This document shows positions 27,151 through 35,550 of a DNA stretch of 41,983 nt, one piece after another. This DNA is from Enterococcus cecorum (GTDB lineage: Bacteria > Bacillota > Bacilli > Lactobacillales > Enterococcaceae). Location: positions 1-41,983 of the forward strand of contig NZ_JAKUDS010000022.1 of assembly GCF_023221775.1 (NCBI RefSeq), given 5' to 3'. Both the position numbers and the translations under genes were made by a program. Under the pieces are notes generated by a model that saw only the letters and a list, made by a program, of their open reading frames with translations, had not been told where the DNA came from and searched no databases. Every line of letters begins with the position of its first letter. Within the stretch, counting starts at the first letter, position 1.

Positions 27151-27867
27151 TTAGTGGTTGCTATTCATCTCAAATGCTTCTTTCATTGCTTTGGTTCCGT
27201 GGTCAAAATCAACAATTTCTTTTAATTCGCCTTGAATGACACGTCTGGTTTCCCCACTCATTTCACCACAAGTCACCAGTGTTACCAAGTGTTTTCCTGG
27301 CACCACATCTAGCAAATCCACCCGATCAGGAGAAACGCGCTGATTGTTAATCGCTTGGTAGACATAAATTTTAGATAAATCGGTCAAATAAATTTTGTCG
27401 CCCACTTTCACATGATCAAGCGGCGTAAATAACAAACTTTCATCAAACATACGATGGGAAGCAAGGCCATAATTTCCCTCGCCCATCTTCTGCTGCTCAC
27501 TTGTCGTCCCAGCTCCGTAAAGCAAGACTTCATTGGCTAGCCCTTTAAATATCGGCAAATTCACTTTTACACTTGGAATGGCAATCCCACCAATCACCGG
27601 CAAATCCTTAGCACTTACTTGGTTTTTCATAATCGCTTCTAAACTAATCGGCTCGACCTGATCAAAGTCAAAAGTTGCCTGAGCTTTTTCATTGGCTTTC
27701 ACTTGTTTTTTATCTAATTTCGTCACCTGATAACTGTTGGTTTTTTGATGGAGTAAATATTTTTGAATCGGCTTATTAAAAACTAAAACCAAACCCACAA
27801 CTAATAAAACAACTGTCAGGATATTTAGAATAATAGAGACTAGCTTACGTTGTTTCTTTTCCGCCAT
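27151..27867 (-). CDS. srtA: Class A sortase
   Basis: 238 aa from ATG 27867 (GAGGTGTCCGAT upstream). N-terminal membrane anchor (about 9-30), then a sortase barrel with catalytic His138 (GLASHRM), Cys200 (LVTLVTC) and Arg208/209 (TRRVIQGEL). It cuts LPXTG proteins and links them to the cell wall; the LPKTG protein at the right end of the window is a likely substrate. It is divergent from ferrochelatase, with starts 87 bp apart. A hairpin repeat sits immediately after the stop. Confidence 0.95.
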   Translation of the reverse strand: MAEKKQRKLVSIILNILTVVLLVVGLVLVFNKPIQKYLLHQKTNSYQVTKLDKKQVKANEKAQATFDFDQVEPISLEAIMKNQVSAKDLPVIGGIAIPSVKVNLPIFKGLANEVLLYGAGTTSEQQKMGEGNYGLASHRMFDESLLFTPLDHVKVGDKIYLTDLSKIYVYQAINNQRVSPDRVDLLDVVPGKHLVTLVTCGEMSGETRRVIQGELKEIVDFDHGTKAMKEAFEMNSNH

Positions 27868-27903
27868 ATCGGACACCTCGCTTTATTTATAACAAAATTA
27901 TGC

Positions 27904-27909
27904 TATAAT
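27904..27909 (+). promoter_or_regulatory. -10 box of the ferrochelatase promoter
   Basis: TATAAT in TGCTATAATTTC, 45 bp before the start; the -35 (CTTTAT) is poor. Confidence 0.5.
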
Positions 27910-27954
27910 TTCTTTGTTATGTCCAGTAGTTCAATTGTAGAAAAGGTGAATAAT

Positions 27955-28890
27955 ATGAAAAAAGGTGTACTCATCATCAATCTTGGGACCCCCAAAAGCC
28001 CTGAGGTGAAAGATGTAAAAAAGTATTTAAAGAAATTTTTAAGTGATCCACGAGTGATTCAAATGCCGCGTTGGTTTTGGTTGCCGCTTTTAAATGGTAT
28101 TATTTTACAGACGCGTCCCAAAAAATCAGCACAATTATATCAACAAATCTATACAGACCATGGTTTTCCATTGCTTCATTATACGCAGGCACAAAAAGAA
28201 CACTTAGCGCAACTCTTACCTGATTATGAGGTCGGGTTTGCCATGAGTTATAGCGAGCCAAGTATTGAAGACGCCCTAGATGCAATGTTGGCCAAAAATG
28301 TGACGGACTTGACGATTGTACCGATGTATCCACAATATTCTGGTACCACGGTCGGTTCGGTATTTGATAGCGTGATGAATTATTTTAAAGGGAGCGATAA
28401 AATTGTTACTACGCGATTTATTCGTTCTTATTATGACCATCCCGATTATATTCAGTACTTTGCCGAAAAAATCAAAAACTTCCTGACCCATCATCAGGTG
28501 GATGCGATTTTGTTTTCTTACCATGGCTTACCTGAAAGCTATGTACAAAAAGGGGACACTTATCCAGATGAATGTCATAGCACCACGCAAGAAATCATGG
28601 CAAAAGTCGGTCCTATTCAGTATTTTGAAAGTTTCCAATCCAAATTTGGTCCCGGAAAATGGCTCACTCCGGCTACTGATGCCCTGATGAAAGAACTACC
28701 GACACAAGGCATCAAAAATCTCTTAGTCGTAGCGCCGGGATTTGTCGTGGACTGTCTGGAAACCATTGAAGAACTTGAAGAAGAAAACAAGGCGTACTTT
28801 TTACAAGCTGGCGGCCAACATTTTTACTATTTGCCTCCCTTTAATGCCGATTCTGATTTCGCCCAATTAGTAGTGAAATTACTATCCTAG
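27955..28890 (+). CDS. hemH: Ferrochelatase (coproporphyrin III type)
   Basis: 311 aa from ATG 27955 (AAAGGTGAATAAT upstream); the longer frame to 27850 overlaps the divergent sortase. Conserved MKKGVLIINLGTPKSPEVKD start, metal-site His in FSYHGLPESY, and VVAPGFVVDCLETIEELEEE with the acidic partner. It inserts iron into the porphyrin ring. In Firmicutes the substrate is coproporphyrin III. No other haem synthesis gene is in the window, as in other enterococci, which otherwise take up haem or its precursors. Confidence 0.95.
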   Translation: MKKGVLIINLGTPKSPEVKDVKKYLKKFLSDPRVIQMPRWFWLPLLNGIILQTRPKKSAQLYQQIYTDHGFPLLHYTQAQKEHLAQLLPDYEVGFAMSYSEPSIEDALDAMLAKNVTDLTIVPMYPQYSGTTVGSVFDSVMNYFKGSDKIVTTRFIRSYYDHPDYIQYFAEKIKNFLTHHQVDAILFSYHGLPESYVQKGDTYPDECHSTTQEIMAKVGPIQYFESFQSKFGPGKWLTPATDALMKELPTQGIKNLLVVAPGFVVDCLETIEELEEENKAYFLQAGGQHFYYLPPFNADSDFAQLVVKLLS

Positions 28891-28936
28891 CCGCCCTTTT
28901 CATGATATAATAAGGGTAAGAAATGGAGGCGATTTT

Positions 28937-29047
28937 ATGTTGTTAGATGTATTAAAAATTGTCGTTGTTGTCTTCGTTTTAGGTGCGCTTGGTTTTAAGG
29001 GTCAGTTCTTGACTCGTTGGCTAAGTGACTTAACAGAAAAAAAGTAA
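28937..29047 (+). CDS. 36-aa small membrane protein
   Basis: ATG follows TGGAGGCGATTTT; a TATAAT (28906-28911) lies before it and a strong terminator 10 bp after, so it is a separate tiny gene. The product MLLDVLKIVVVVFVLGALGF then KGQFLTRWLSDLTEKK is one membrane helix (about residues 6-20) and a short basic amphipathic tail. No family recognised. It could be a small modulator of a membrane complex or a type I toxin-like peptide; the helix and basic tail fit both and nothing decides it. Confidence 0.7.
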   Translation: MLLDVLKIVVVVFVLGALGFKGQFLTRWLSDLTEKK

Positions 29048-29057
29048 ATAATCGTAT

Positions 29058-29091
29058 AAAGAGCGACTCAAAATGGAGTGGCTCTTTTTTT
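29058..29091 (+). terminator. Terminator of the 36-aa gene
   Basis: AAAGAGC-G-ACTC pairs with GAGT-G-GCTCTTT, then a T-run. It is palindromic in both directions. Confidence 0.9.
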
Positions 29092-29180
29092 AGAATTCGC
29101 TACTAATGTTGATTTACTTTTTTTCATGACGTGCTACAATTAATTATATAAATATTCTGACAATTCAAGAGGTGATTAGT

Positions 29181-29639
29181 ATGCGTCAATTTCTAAGATT
29201 CCTAGTATCGATTGGTTTACTTTTTATACTTGCAGGCTGCCAAAGTACTGCCAGTAAATCCGCTGAAACTCATGAAAGCACCCAAAAGACAAGTTCAAGT
29301 CGTACTGTTCCGAGTAATTCGACAACAACCAGTACGCAACAAGCTACAACGCAAACACTCAGCAAAACTTATCAAAGTCTAAGTGATATTCCTAAAACCT
29401 TAACAGAGACAAAGCAAACGTGGCAATTATTATCCGTTAATGTGAAAAAAGAGAATCAACTAGAAGCCACCTTCATTCCTGAAACTTTCTACACGCAAGC
29501 AAAAGACGAATGGACCGAAAAATACACGGATCTCAAAGCTATTCCTAAGACAGTTACACAAGCAAATCACACCTATCATCTTATCAGAGTACAATTGATT
29601 GGCGAAGTATTCGAAGCAACCTTTGCTAGCGAAAATTAA
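29181..29639 (+). CDS. Lipoprotein with duplicated domain, unknown function
   Basis: 152 aa from ATG 29181 (GAGGTGATTAGT upstream). Signal peptide with lipobox LAGC (Cys at residue 19, in LFILAGCQ), then a Ser/Thr-rich linker (about 20-65). Two short similar segments follow: YQSLSDIPKTLTETKQTWQL, then LSVNVKKENQLEATF; and YTDLKAIPKTVTQANHTYHL then IRVQLIGEVFEATF. Each has IPKT.T....T..L..V......EATF, showing an internal duplication. Function unknown; it will be anchored on the outer face of the membrane. Confidence 0.85.
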   Translation: MRQFLRFLVSIGLLFILAGCQSTASKSAETHESTQKTSSSRTVPSNSTTTSTQQATTQTLSKTYQSLSDIPKTLTETKQTWQLLSVNVKKENQLEATFIPETFYTQAKDEWTEKYTDLKAIPKTVTQANHTYHLIRVQLIGEVFEATFASEN

Positions 29640-29650
29640 AATATAAGCAA

Positions 29651-29686
29651 ACAGGCCAGAAACGACATGAATTCTGACCTGTTTTT
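29651..29686. terminator. Bidirectional terminator between the lipoprotein and rgg genes
   Basis: ACAGG-C-CAGAA pairs with TTCTG-A-CCTGT, followed by TTTTT on the plus strand; convergent genes on both sides. Confidence 0.8.
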
Positions 29687-29687
29687 C

Positions 29688-30545
29688 CTATAGTTTAAAT
29701 CCGTGGTTATTAAGATAAATTGTTAGGTGATTGGCCAATTCATAATCTTCCAATATTTTCATTACCTCAAGCGCTTGTTCACAATACTTTTTTCCTAACT
29801 CCTTGCCTGATTTTAAAAGACAATATCCTTCAAAAAAGTGTAAATAATTCTTTTCATAGTAAAAATTCGTATTCGTTAGTTGTTTTTTCGCTAACTCAAT
29901 CAATTTTTGAGCCTTTAATATTTCCTCTGCTTCAATCATACGTGTAATCACATTTGCAATCACTTGGGCTAAGACATGCTTATTGTTACTGATTTTATCC
30001 ATGAAATAAGTTTTTTTAATCGCTGTTTTCAGTAAAAATTCACTTGTAGCTAACGGTAAAAAGAAAATACTATTTCCAAACAACTCAATCTCATATAGAT
30101 GCCAGTCCTCTACTTTCATCAAATAATCTTTAATCACTTTGCTATCTTCTTGGTTATAGGGTAAATGCGTCATGTTATTAATATATTGTTTTAAAATGAT
30201 TTGATTATGCAAATGACGGATATTCGCACTTTGTTGATAATACTGCTTTTCATCTGTCAATAGTTGATGAAGTAAAATAACATTATCATTATTGACTGCA
30301 TAACTATATTTTTCTAAAAAAGCATCTTGTTTTTCCTGTTCACTGACCAAATTAGCCACTTCAAATTCTGAAAATCGCACATTTAAGCGATCCATCAATT
30401 GAAAAAAATGCGCCACAGAAATATCACTTCCCCCACGCTCATACTTCGACAAAAACGGTACAGAAACAATCCCTTTCGCTAATTCATTTAAGGTCATTCC
30501 TTTTGATAATCGAAGTTCTCGAATCATCGGCCCAAATTGTTCCAT
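29688..30545 (-). CDS. Rgg/GadR/MutR family transcriptional regulator
   Basis: 285 aa, the typical family length. Residues about 5-60 are an XRE HTH (IRELRLSKGMTLNELAKGIV, then VPFLSKYERGGSDISVAHFF), followed by a C-terminal helical repeat domain of the kind that binds peptide pheromones. ATG follows GGAGGTAGCA. It is divergent from an ABC exporter with a 20-bp imperfect palindrome between them, a common arrangement for Rgg controlling its neighbour. No pheromone gene was seen in the 101-bp gap. A remnant of a second copy lies at 35551-35592. Confidence 0.92.
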   Translation of the reverse strand: MEQFGPMIRELRLSKGMTLNELAKGIVSVPFLSKYERGGSDISVAHFFQLMDRLNVRFSEFEVANLVSEQEKQDAFLEKYSYAVNNDNVILLHQLLTDEKQYYQQSANIRHLHNQIILKQYINNMTHLPYNQEDSKVIKDYLMKVEDWHLYEIELFGNSIFFLPLATSEFLLKTAIKKTYFMDKISNNKHVLAQVIANVITRMIEAEEILKAQKLIELAKKQLTNTNFYYEKNYLHFFEGYCLLKSGKELGKKYCEQALEVMKILEDYELANHLTIYLNNHGFKL

Positions 30546-30564
30546 TGCTACCTCCTTTTAACCT

Positions 30565-30584
30565 ATAGGAAACATTTCACCTAT
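30565..30584. promoter_or_regulatory. Imperfect palindrome between rgg and the ABC gene
   Basis: ATAGGAAACATTTCACCTAT with ATAGG/CCTAT arms, 20 bp after the rgg start and about 60 bp before the exporter start. Possible Rgg binding site. Confidence 0.45.
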
Positions 30585-30646
30585 CTCATTTACCTTTATG
30601 ATATTTTTTATCCATCATATCTTTTACTAAAGGAGTCGTCAACTAC

Positions 30647-32233
30647 ATGAAGCAATTACTACAAACTTTTTGGAAGGAAAATACTCTGGTTTTGGTGATT
30701 ATGATTGGTGCGAGTGCTTGTACCACTATCGCCAGTTTTAGTTATTCATGGATACTCAATGGAATTATCGCTCAAAGTTCCCTTCATTTTTATCGTGGAT
30801 GTTTGATTTTAATTCTAAGCTACCTTACTTTTTTGTTTATAAAATACGTTCAAATTAACTACTCTAGCCAATTAGTTGCTAAAATGGTTCTATTTTTGAG
30901 AGAACGTATCATCTTACAGATAGTGCACCAAACACCGAAGCAATTTAAGCAAACGGCAATTGGAAGTCATGTTTCTAAACTGAGTAATGATATTTTACAA
31001 CTTGAGCAGCAAGGAATCATGAACGTCTATGAACTACTTGCTAACCTTATCAGCCTGTTCTTTGCGTTAAGTTCGCTGTTACTGATTCACTGGTTACTAT
31101 TTATCGTTGTAGGTGTGCAACTTGTGATTTTATTGCAATTACCAAAACTACTAGATAACAAACTCAAACATCTTGCCTTAGCCTATGCCAACCAAAATGA
31201 GCAAGCCAACCAACTTGCCACTGAAGCCTTAGCAGGATTTTCAACGTTTTATCTATTTCAAAGTCTAGATTTTTTGCGTCAACGTTTAGTTCGTGCTTAT
31301 GACCTCGTTCGCCATGCCAAAAATGATCAAATGTTGCTCATGGCTAAAGTGATTGTGCTTGGTGGGTTTGGCAACATTTGTGGACAGATTACCGCCATCG
31401 CCTTAGCTGGATATTTTGCACTTCATCAAGAAATTAGTATCGGTGCGGTGACAACTGTATTGAGTCTAGCCACCATTGTCTTTAATACTGCAGGCAATAT
31501 GAGCCAATATCTCGCAGCCATCCGCAGTGTAGAACCAATCTTTGAAAAGAATCATTATTTTGACGCTTATTCCTCTCAAGAATTACCAACAAATCAGGAA
31601 ATAGATGAATATGAAATCCGTTTTAAAGACGTCTCATTTCAATATCCAGGTAGCCCGCAAGCATTATTTACCAACTTAAACTATACCTTTGAATTCGGAA
31701 AAAAATATGCCATCATCGGAGCTAGCGGGAAAGGCAAATCGACACTTTTTCAACTGATTATCGGCCTACTAACACCGACCACTGGTAAAATATTTCTTGG
31801 TAGCAAGGATTATCAAAGCTTAGAGGAGCAGACTTTGCGCACACAAATACTGTATATCGAACAAAATCCCTATGTCTTTAGTGGGACCCTTAGAGATAAT
31901 CTCTGTTTAGGTGAGTCGTTCACCGAAAAGCAGTTACACCAAGCACTCATTCATGCTGGATTAGCTGAGTTTCGTCACATATTAGACTATGAATTAACTG
32001 AACATGGTGATAATCTCTCTGGTGGACAAAAGCAACGACTAGCACTTGCTCGGGGACTCTTACGCAAAAAGAAAATCATTCTGCTAGATGAAAGTACAGC
32101 CAACATCGATACAAAAACAGCAAGAGAAATCGAGCAGTTTATTTTTAGTCTCAAAGATTGTACGATTTTAATGATTACACACCATCTTGAGACTGCCTTA
32201 AAAGAACGATGCGACCAAATCATCGAACTATAA
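30647..32233 (+). CDS. ABC exporter (fused membrane and ATPase domains)
   Basis: 528 aa. Five to six membrane helices in residues about 15-290, then a nucleotide-binding domain (about 320-528): Walker A GASGKGKST, signature LSGGQKQR, Walker B IILLDEST and H-loop MITHH. A type IV half-exporter that must form a dimer, with no peptidase domain. The divergent Rgg and a shared palindrome suggest control by peptide sensing; the cargo could be a peptide or a drug. ATG 30647 follows AAAGGAG at long spacing. A fragment of a second copy (35593-35745) shows that the locus was once duplicated. Confidence 0.92.
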   Translation: MKQLLQTFWKENTLVLVIMIGASACTTIASFSYSWILNGIIAQSSLHFYRGCLILILSYLTFLFIKYVQINYSSQLVAKMVLFLRERIILQIVHQTPKQFKQTAIGSHVSKLSNDILQLEQQGIMNVYELLANLISLFFALSSLLLIHWLLFIVVGVQLVILLQLPKLLDNKLKHLALAYANQNEQANQLATEALAGFSTFYLFQSLDFLRQRLVRAYDLVRHAKNDQMLLMAKVIVLGGFGNICGQITAIALAGYFALHQEISIGAVTTVLSLATIVFNTAGNMSQYLAAIRSVEPIFEKNHYFDAYSSQELPTNQEIDEYEIRFKDVSFQYPGSPQALFTNLNYTFEFGKKYAIIGASGKGKSTLFQLIIGLLTPTTGKIFLGSKDYQSLEEQTLRTQILYIEQNPYVFSGTLRDNLCLGESFTEKQLHQALIHAGLAEFRHILDYELTEHGDNLSGGQKQRLALARGLLRKKKIILLDESTANIDTKTAREIEQFIFSLKDCTILMITHHLETALKERCDQIIEL

Positions 32234-32236
32234 AAT

Positions 32237-32275
32237 AAGACCTTATCTCTGACTTTGCTTCAAAGATAAGGTCTT
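32237..32275. terminator. Bidirectional terminator
   Basis: Perfect 12-bp arms AAGACCTTATCT/AGATAAGGTCTT between the convergent ABC and VanZ genes. Confidence 0.85.
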
Positions 32276-32283
32276 ACAGTTTG

Positions 32284-32781
32284 CTATCTTTTCTTCCATG
32301 CACGAAACAACAATACAATTACTACAGCACATAAAGCTCCAGCACCATCTAGCATCACATCTTGGAATAATGGTGTCCGTCCACCGGTTAACATTTGGTG
32401 AAACTCATCGCTGGCCGCATAACCCAAAGCCGCAAAAACACTAACCGGGGCACACAGCCAAGCTAGATTTAATTTGGCGCTTAAGCCTAAAAATAAACTC
32501 CCACCTAAAATAAAGTAAGTGGTAAAGTGAGCAACTTTGCGAATAAAAAATTCCACAAAGTGAAAATAACCCGAATGTGCAATACTCACGGTTGAACCAG
32601 CATAATCAAAAGAAATCTTACTCAACCAATCACGTAGCGGCTCGTCTTTTAATAGTTTGGTCAGCAAGGATATTTGAGATTGTTGTTCATAAGTCTGCGA
32701 TGAACTGTAAAATAAAATAGCCATCATGATTAACGTAATTACAAGATAAAAGTTCCCATTTTTTCTAGATTGTCTAAACAT
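32284..32781 (-). CDS. VanZ-like membrane protein
   Basis: 165 aa. Four membrane helices; conserved VanZ core IRKVAHFTTYFILGGSLFLG, then YAASDEFHQMLTGGRTPLFQ and DVMLDGAGA. The family is named after the teicoplanin-resistance protein of Tn1546, but most chromosomal copies have no known role; there is no vancomycin cluster here. ATG follows AGAGGACAAAA. A large hairpin array lies upstream (32905-33470), separating it from the pdxK operon on the same strand. Confidence 0.92.
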   Translation of the reverse strand: MFRQSRKNGNFYLVITLIMMAILFYSSSQTYEQQSQISLLTKLLKDEPLRDWLSKISFDYAGSTVSIAHSGYFHFVEFFIRKVAHFTTYFILGGSLFLGLSAKLNLAWLCAPVSVFAALGYAASDEFHQMLTGGRTPLFQDVMLDGAGALCAVVIVLLFRAWKKR

Positions 32782-32904
32782 TTTTGTCCTCTACTTATGT
32801 CATTATTATGAAGAAGCACTTGGCCTACTTCTTTTCTTTTTCTAGCTTAACACGAATGACAACTTTTGAATAGTCGATATCTTTTGAAGTAGAGCGGACT
32901 TTCT

Positions 32905-33030
32905 CGGTATCAATCAACTAAATACTCGGAAAATTCACCCTCCTGCTTAAGAAAATCTCCTTTCATCCGATTTTCTCAGCAGTAGGTAATACATGAATTT
33001 TCTCGTATTTGACCAAGTTGATTGATAACC
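32905..33030 (+). repeat. Hairpin repeat, type B unit with its own arms
   Basis: ATCAATCAACT pairs perfectly with AGTTGATTGAT, AAATAC with GTATTT, GAAAATTC with GAATTTTC, GAAAATC with GATTTTC. Its 5' arm is shared with the mosaic unit at 12261. Ends GATAACC, a variant of CACAACC. Confidence 0.9.
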
Positions 33031-33035
33031 TTTTA

Positions 33036-33064
33036 CTTGTAGCTGATCGGCCCTTCTCACAACC
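33036..33064 (+). repeat. Hairpin repeat, 3' remnant of a type A unit
   Basis: CTTGTAGCTGATCGGCCCTT and CTCACAACC match the end of the unit at 33343-33470; the 5' part is missing. Confidence 0.65.
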
Positions 33065-33072
33065 TTTATTTG

Positions 33073-33198
33073 ACGGTGTTCAGCAGCTAGACATTGTGAA
33101 ATTCGCCCTCCCGCTCGAGAAAATCTCCTTTCATCCGATTTTCTCAGCGGTAGGTAAGCACACGAATTTCTTCATGTCTGGGCGAGCTGCTTCACAAC
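33073..33198 (+). repeat. Hairpin repeat, type B unit
   Basis: AGCAGCT/AGCTGCT, AGACAT/ATGTCT, GAAATTCG/CGAATTTC, CCGCT/AGCGG, AGAAAATC/GATTTTCT. Starts ACGGTGTTC and ends TTCACAACC, the shared terminal motifs. Confidence 0.9.
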
Positions 33199-33207
33199 CT
33201 TTATTTG

Positions 33208-33334
33208 ACGGTGTTCAGCGACTAACCACTTCGGCGTATAAGCCAGTCCGTCTGGGAAAGTCTTTACTGTTGGGACTTTCCCGACGTTCTGGACAACCTT
33301 ATCCGCTCGTGGCTGAGCAAGTCGCTTCACAACC
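33208..33334 (+). repeat. Hairpin repeat, type C unit
   Basis: AGCGACT/AGTCGCT, ACCAC/GTGG, GGGAAAGTC/GACTTTCCC. Starts ACGGTGTTC and ends TTCACAACC. Confidence 0.9.
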
Positions 33335-33342
33335 TTTATTTT

Positions 33343-33470
33343 ACGGTGTTCGAAGGGTAGCTACATCGCATCTAAGCCGGTCTGCCTAGGAAAATCTTAA
33401 AATATTATGGATTTTCCTGTCATTCCGGAAAAACTTAGCTGCTTGTAGCTGATCGACCCTTCTCACAACC
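33343..33470 (+). repeat. Hairpin repeat, type A unit
   Basis: GAAGGGT/ACCCTTC and AGCTAC/GTAGCT outer arms, GGAAAATC/GATTTTCC inner arm, CTAAG/CTTAG. It ends 1 bp before the UPF0340 stop codon. Confidence 0.9.
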
Positions 33471-33471
33471 T

Positions 33472-34017
33472 TTATTCATATTTTGCGCGTGGTCCGCCGA
33501 TGTATTTTGGTCGGCTATAAAGAGCAGTTACGTGTGCACCGCCAAGTTCGCGGATGCTTGGGCGAATCGGTACTTGGACGTGCTTGATATGCATGCCAAT
33601 TGAGGTATCGCCTAAATCAATTCCTGCTTTGGCCACAAGATGCTCCACTTCGACAGGTTCAGTGAAATAGCGAAAAGCAGCCACACTACAAGCCCCACCT
33701 GCATGTAACTGAGGGACAACGGCAACTTCTTCTAGATTGTAACGTTCTTGCGCGGCTCTTTCCACAACCAAGGCACGATTTAATTGTTCACACCCTTGGA
33801 CTGCTAGAAAAATTTGCTGCTCAGACAAAATCGCAAGCAAAGTTTCAACGACCCATTCCCCAATCTCTTGACTCGAATTTTTGCCAATCACGCCACCAGC
33901 AATTTCACTAGTGGAGCAACCCAAGACAAAAATATCCCCGGCTTTTAGCTGTGCTTTAGCTAAAACCTCTTGCGTAATCGTCGTTAACTCACGGATTAAT
34001 TGTTCTTTTTCAATCAT
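33472..34017 (-). CDS. UPF0340 (TIGR01440, YwlG-like) protein
   Basis: 181 aa. Family hallmarks: [19 protein letters not shown] near the start, then [31 protein letters not shown], and [20 protein letters not shown]. Function of the family is unknown. ATG follows the ECF stop with no gap (TAAATG) and GGGGGTAAAGTAA serves as ribosome site, so it is in the pdxK-ECF operon; in Lactobacillales this pairing is common and suggests a role with vitamin B6 or pyrimidine metabolites. Confidence 0.93.
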   Translation of the reverse strand: MIEKEQLIRELTTITQEVLAKAQLKAGDIFVLGCSTSEIAGGVIGKNSSQEIGEWVVETLLAILSEQQIFLAVQGCEQLNRALVVERAAQERYNLEEVAVVPQLHAGGACSVAAFRYFTEPVEVEHLVAKAGIDLGDTSIGMHIKHVQVPIRPSIRELGGAHVTALYSRPKYIGGPRAKYE

Positions 34018-34515
34018 TTACTTTACCCCCAGATGTAGCATTTTCTTACTGCGCGAAATAGCCCCATAGCTCAAATAGGTCACACCCATGCCAAATGCCG
34101 TCTGAACGATATTTCCTGGAATTGAGGTAATCCCTGCTGGCCATGTATAAAGCAGACTGGTCGCAAAAAAATAACCAACAATCATCCACACACTAGCTAA
34201 AAGTAAGCTCCAAACTTTGGCAAAGGGTAGTTTACTATGAAAGAGTTGACCGGCAATATATCCCTGAAGGCCATGAATCACAAAGGAAAAGATTATCCAC
34301 TGTGGATATCCTGATAATAAGTCGATGAGCCCGCCACTTAAACTACCAACAATCAAACCACCTGTGCCCCCAAATAAACAAGCACTCAAATAAATACCCA
34401 CTTCACACAATGTTACAATTCCTTTTGTCGCAGGTATTGGAATAATCACCATCATTGATAAGGCGACGGTCAAAGCTGTCATCATTGCCAATTGTGCTAA
34501 TCTTTTTACTTTCAT
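34018..34515 (-). CDS. ECF transporter substrate-binding (S) component
   Basis: 165 aa from ATG 34515 (AGGTGAAGAAA upstream; a GTG three codons earlier is the alternative). Five to six hydrophobic helices, starting KRLAQLAMMTALTVALSMMV with the typical Ala-rich first helix that contacts the EcfT coupling protein, and GLIVGSLSGGLIDLLSGYPQ. Shared EcfA/EcfT components would be elsewhere. Placement behind a pyridoxal-kinase-like gene points to vitamin B6 (PdxU-like) or hydroxymethylpyrimidine as substrate. Confidence 0.88.
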   Translation of the reverse strand: MKVKRLAQLAMMTALTVALSMMVIIPIPATKGIVTLCEVGIYLSACLFGGTGGLIVGSLSGGLIDLLSGYPQWIIFSFVIHGLQGYIAGQLFHSKLPFAKVWSLLLASVWMIVGYFFATSLLYTWPAGITSIPGNIVQTAFGMGVTYLSYGAISRSKKMLHLGVK

Positions 34516-34524
34516 TTTCTTCAC

Positions 34525-35322
34525 CTAATTTCCTTTTATTTGCGGCCAAACATTGCCACTTTCCTCTGTGACAAAAAGTCCTGCTTGAATGGCCTGATAC
34601 ACATATTTTTTAGCTTCCTGACTGGCTCCAAGAAGCGAATGATTTTGTGCCAACGCCCCACACAGTGCACTGGATAAACAGCAACCCGCACCATTGATTG
34701 TCGCCTGCTTGATTTTGGATGCCTGTAAAACATGGACCACATCATCCAAAGCCAAAAAGTCCACCGCTTGATTGCCTGACAAACGCGCACCAACTTTCAA
34801 GTAAACCGCACACTGAAATCGTGCTTGCAAACGTTGGGCCAAATTCTGCACGCTATCCATGTCATCAGGCATCTTTTCGTCCAATAATAAACAAGCTTCT
34901 GGCAAATTCGGCGTAAGGATAGTCGCAATTGCCAATAAAGGTTGTAAAGCAGCAAGATAGTCTTGATTCGCTTGTTGAGAAGTTTCCTTAAAAGCCAACA
35001 CCGGATCAATGACAATCGGAATTTTTCCAATAAATGGCTGACAAAATTGATAAACTGCTTTTATTTGTTCAGGATTTGCTAGCAGTCCAATCTTAATGCC
35101 CGCTAATCGATTTTGAAAATTTTGCGCAATCGTAGCTAGCTGCATCTCAAAAGTTGCAATGTCCATTTCGTGAAAAACAAACGACTCTTGCTCTAAGCCA
35201 GCTACTAGACCAATCACGCTTAACGAAAAGAAACCATAATGATCCATCGTTTTCATATCTGTACCAATCCCGCCACCACCGAGCACATCTAGCCCGCCAA
35301 TGGTTAATAAACATCGCTTCAT
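34525..35322 (-). CDS. pdxK: Pyridoxine/pyridoxal kinase (ThiD-like family)
   Basis: 265 aa ribokinase-fold. N-terminal LLTIGGLDVLGGGGIGTDMK (usual GGSDSSGGAGIQAD, here changed to GLDVLGGG), DPVLAFKE and LTPNLPEACLLL, and C-terminal ATINGAGCCLSSALCG with the Cys-containing GAGC motif that marks the bacillary pyridoxal kinase subgroup rather than HMP-P kinase. ATG follows GAGGTGTATGG. First gene of a tight three-gene operon with a vitamin transporter S component. ThiD is the alternative reading. Confidence 0.85.
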   Translation of the reverse strand: MKRCLLTIGGLDVLGGGGIGTDMKTMDHYGFFSLSVIGLVAGLEQESFVFHEMDIATFEMQLATIAQNFQNRLAGIKIGLLANPEQIKAVYQFCQPFIGKIPIVIDPVLAFKETSQQANQDYLAALQPLLAIATILTPNLPEACLLLDEKMPDDMDSVQNLAQRLQARFQCAVYLKVGARLSGNQAVDFLALDDVVHVLQASKIKQATINGAGCCLSSALCGALAQNHSLLGASQEAKKYVYQAIQAGLFVTEESGNVWPQIKGN

Positions 35323-35550
35323 CCATACACCTCACTTCTTTTCTTTCATTATACCGATTTTTGATGATTCCCCTACAACCAATTGGACGAAAATTTACCC
35401 AACCAATTTTTAATCTTGTTCAATCAATTGACTATGTTTGGTCCTTTTCAAGCATTTTCATACTAAACAGCGCTCAAAAGTTATGATTGTTCCCTGAGTC
35501 AATTTTAAAATCATTAGTGCATCATAGGCATTATCAGGTCGATTTTTCAA

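Noticed and set aside
32284-32781. VanZ as a sign of glycopeptide resistance
   Set aside because: No vanRSHAX genes; VanZ-like proteins are common in Firmicute chromosomes without resistance.
33009-33389. Open frame of 126 codons on the plus strand with SQPLFDGVQ repeated
   Set aside because: It consists wholly of the hairpin repeats; the repeated peptide is a translation of the shared CACAACCTTTATTTGACGG junction, there is no ribosome site, and the frame is open because stops are rare in these units.
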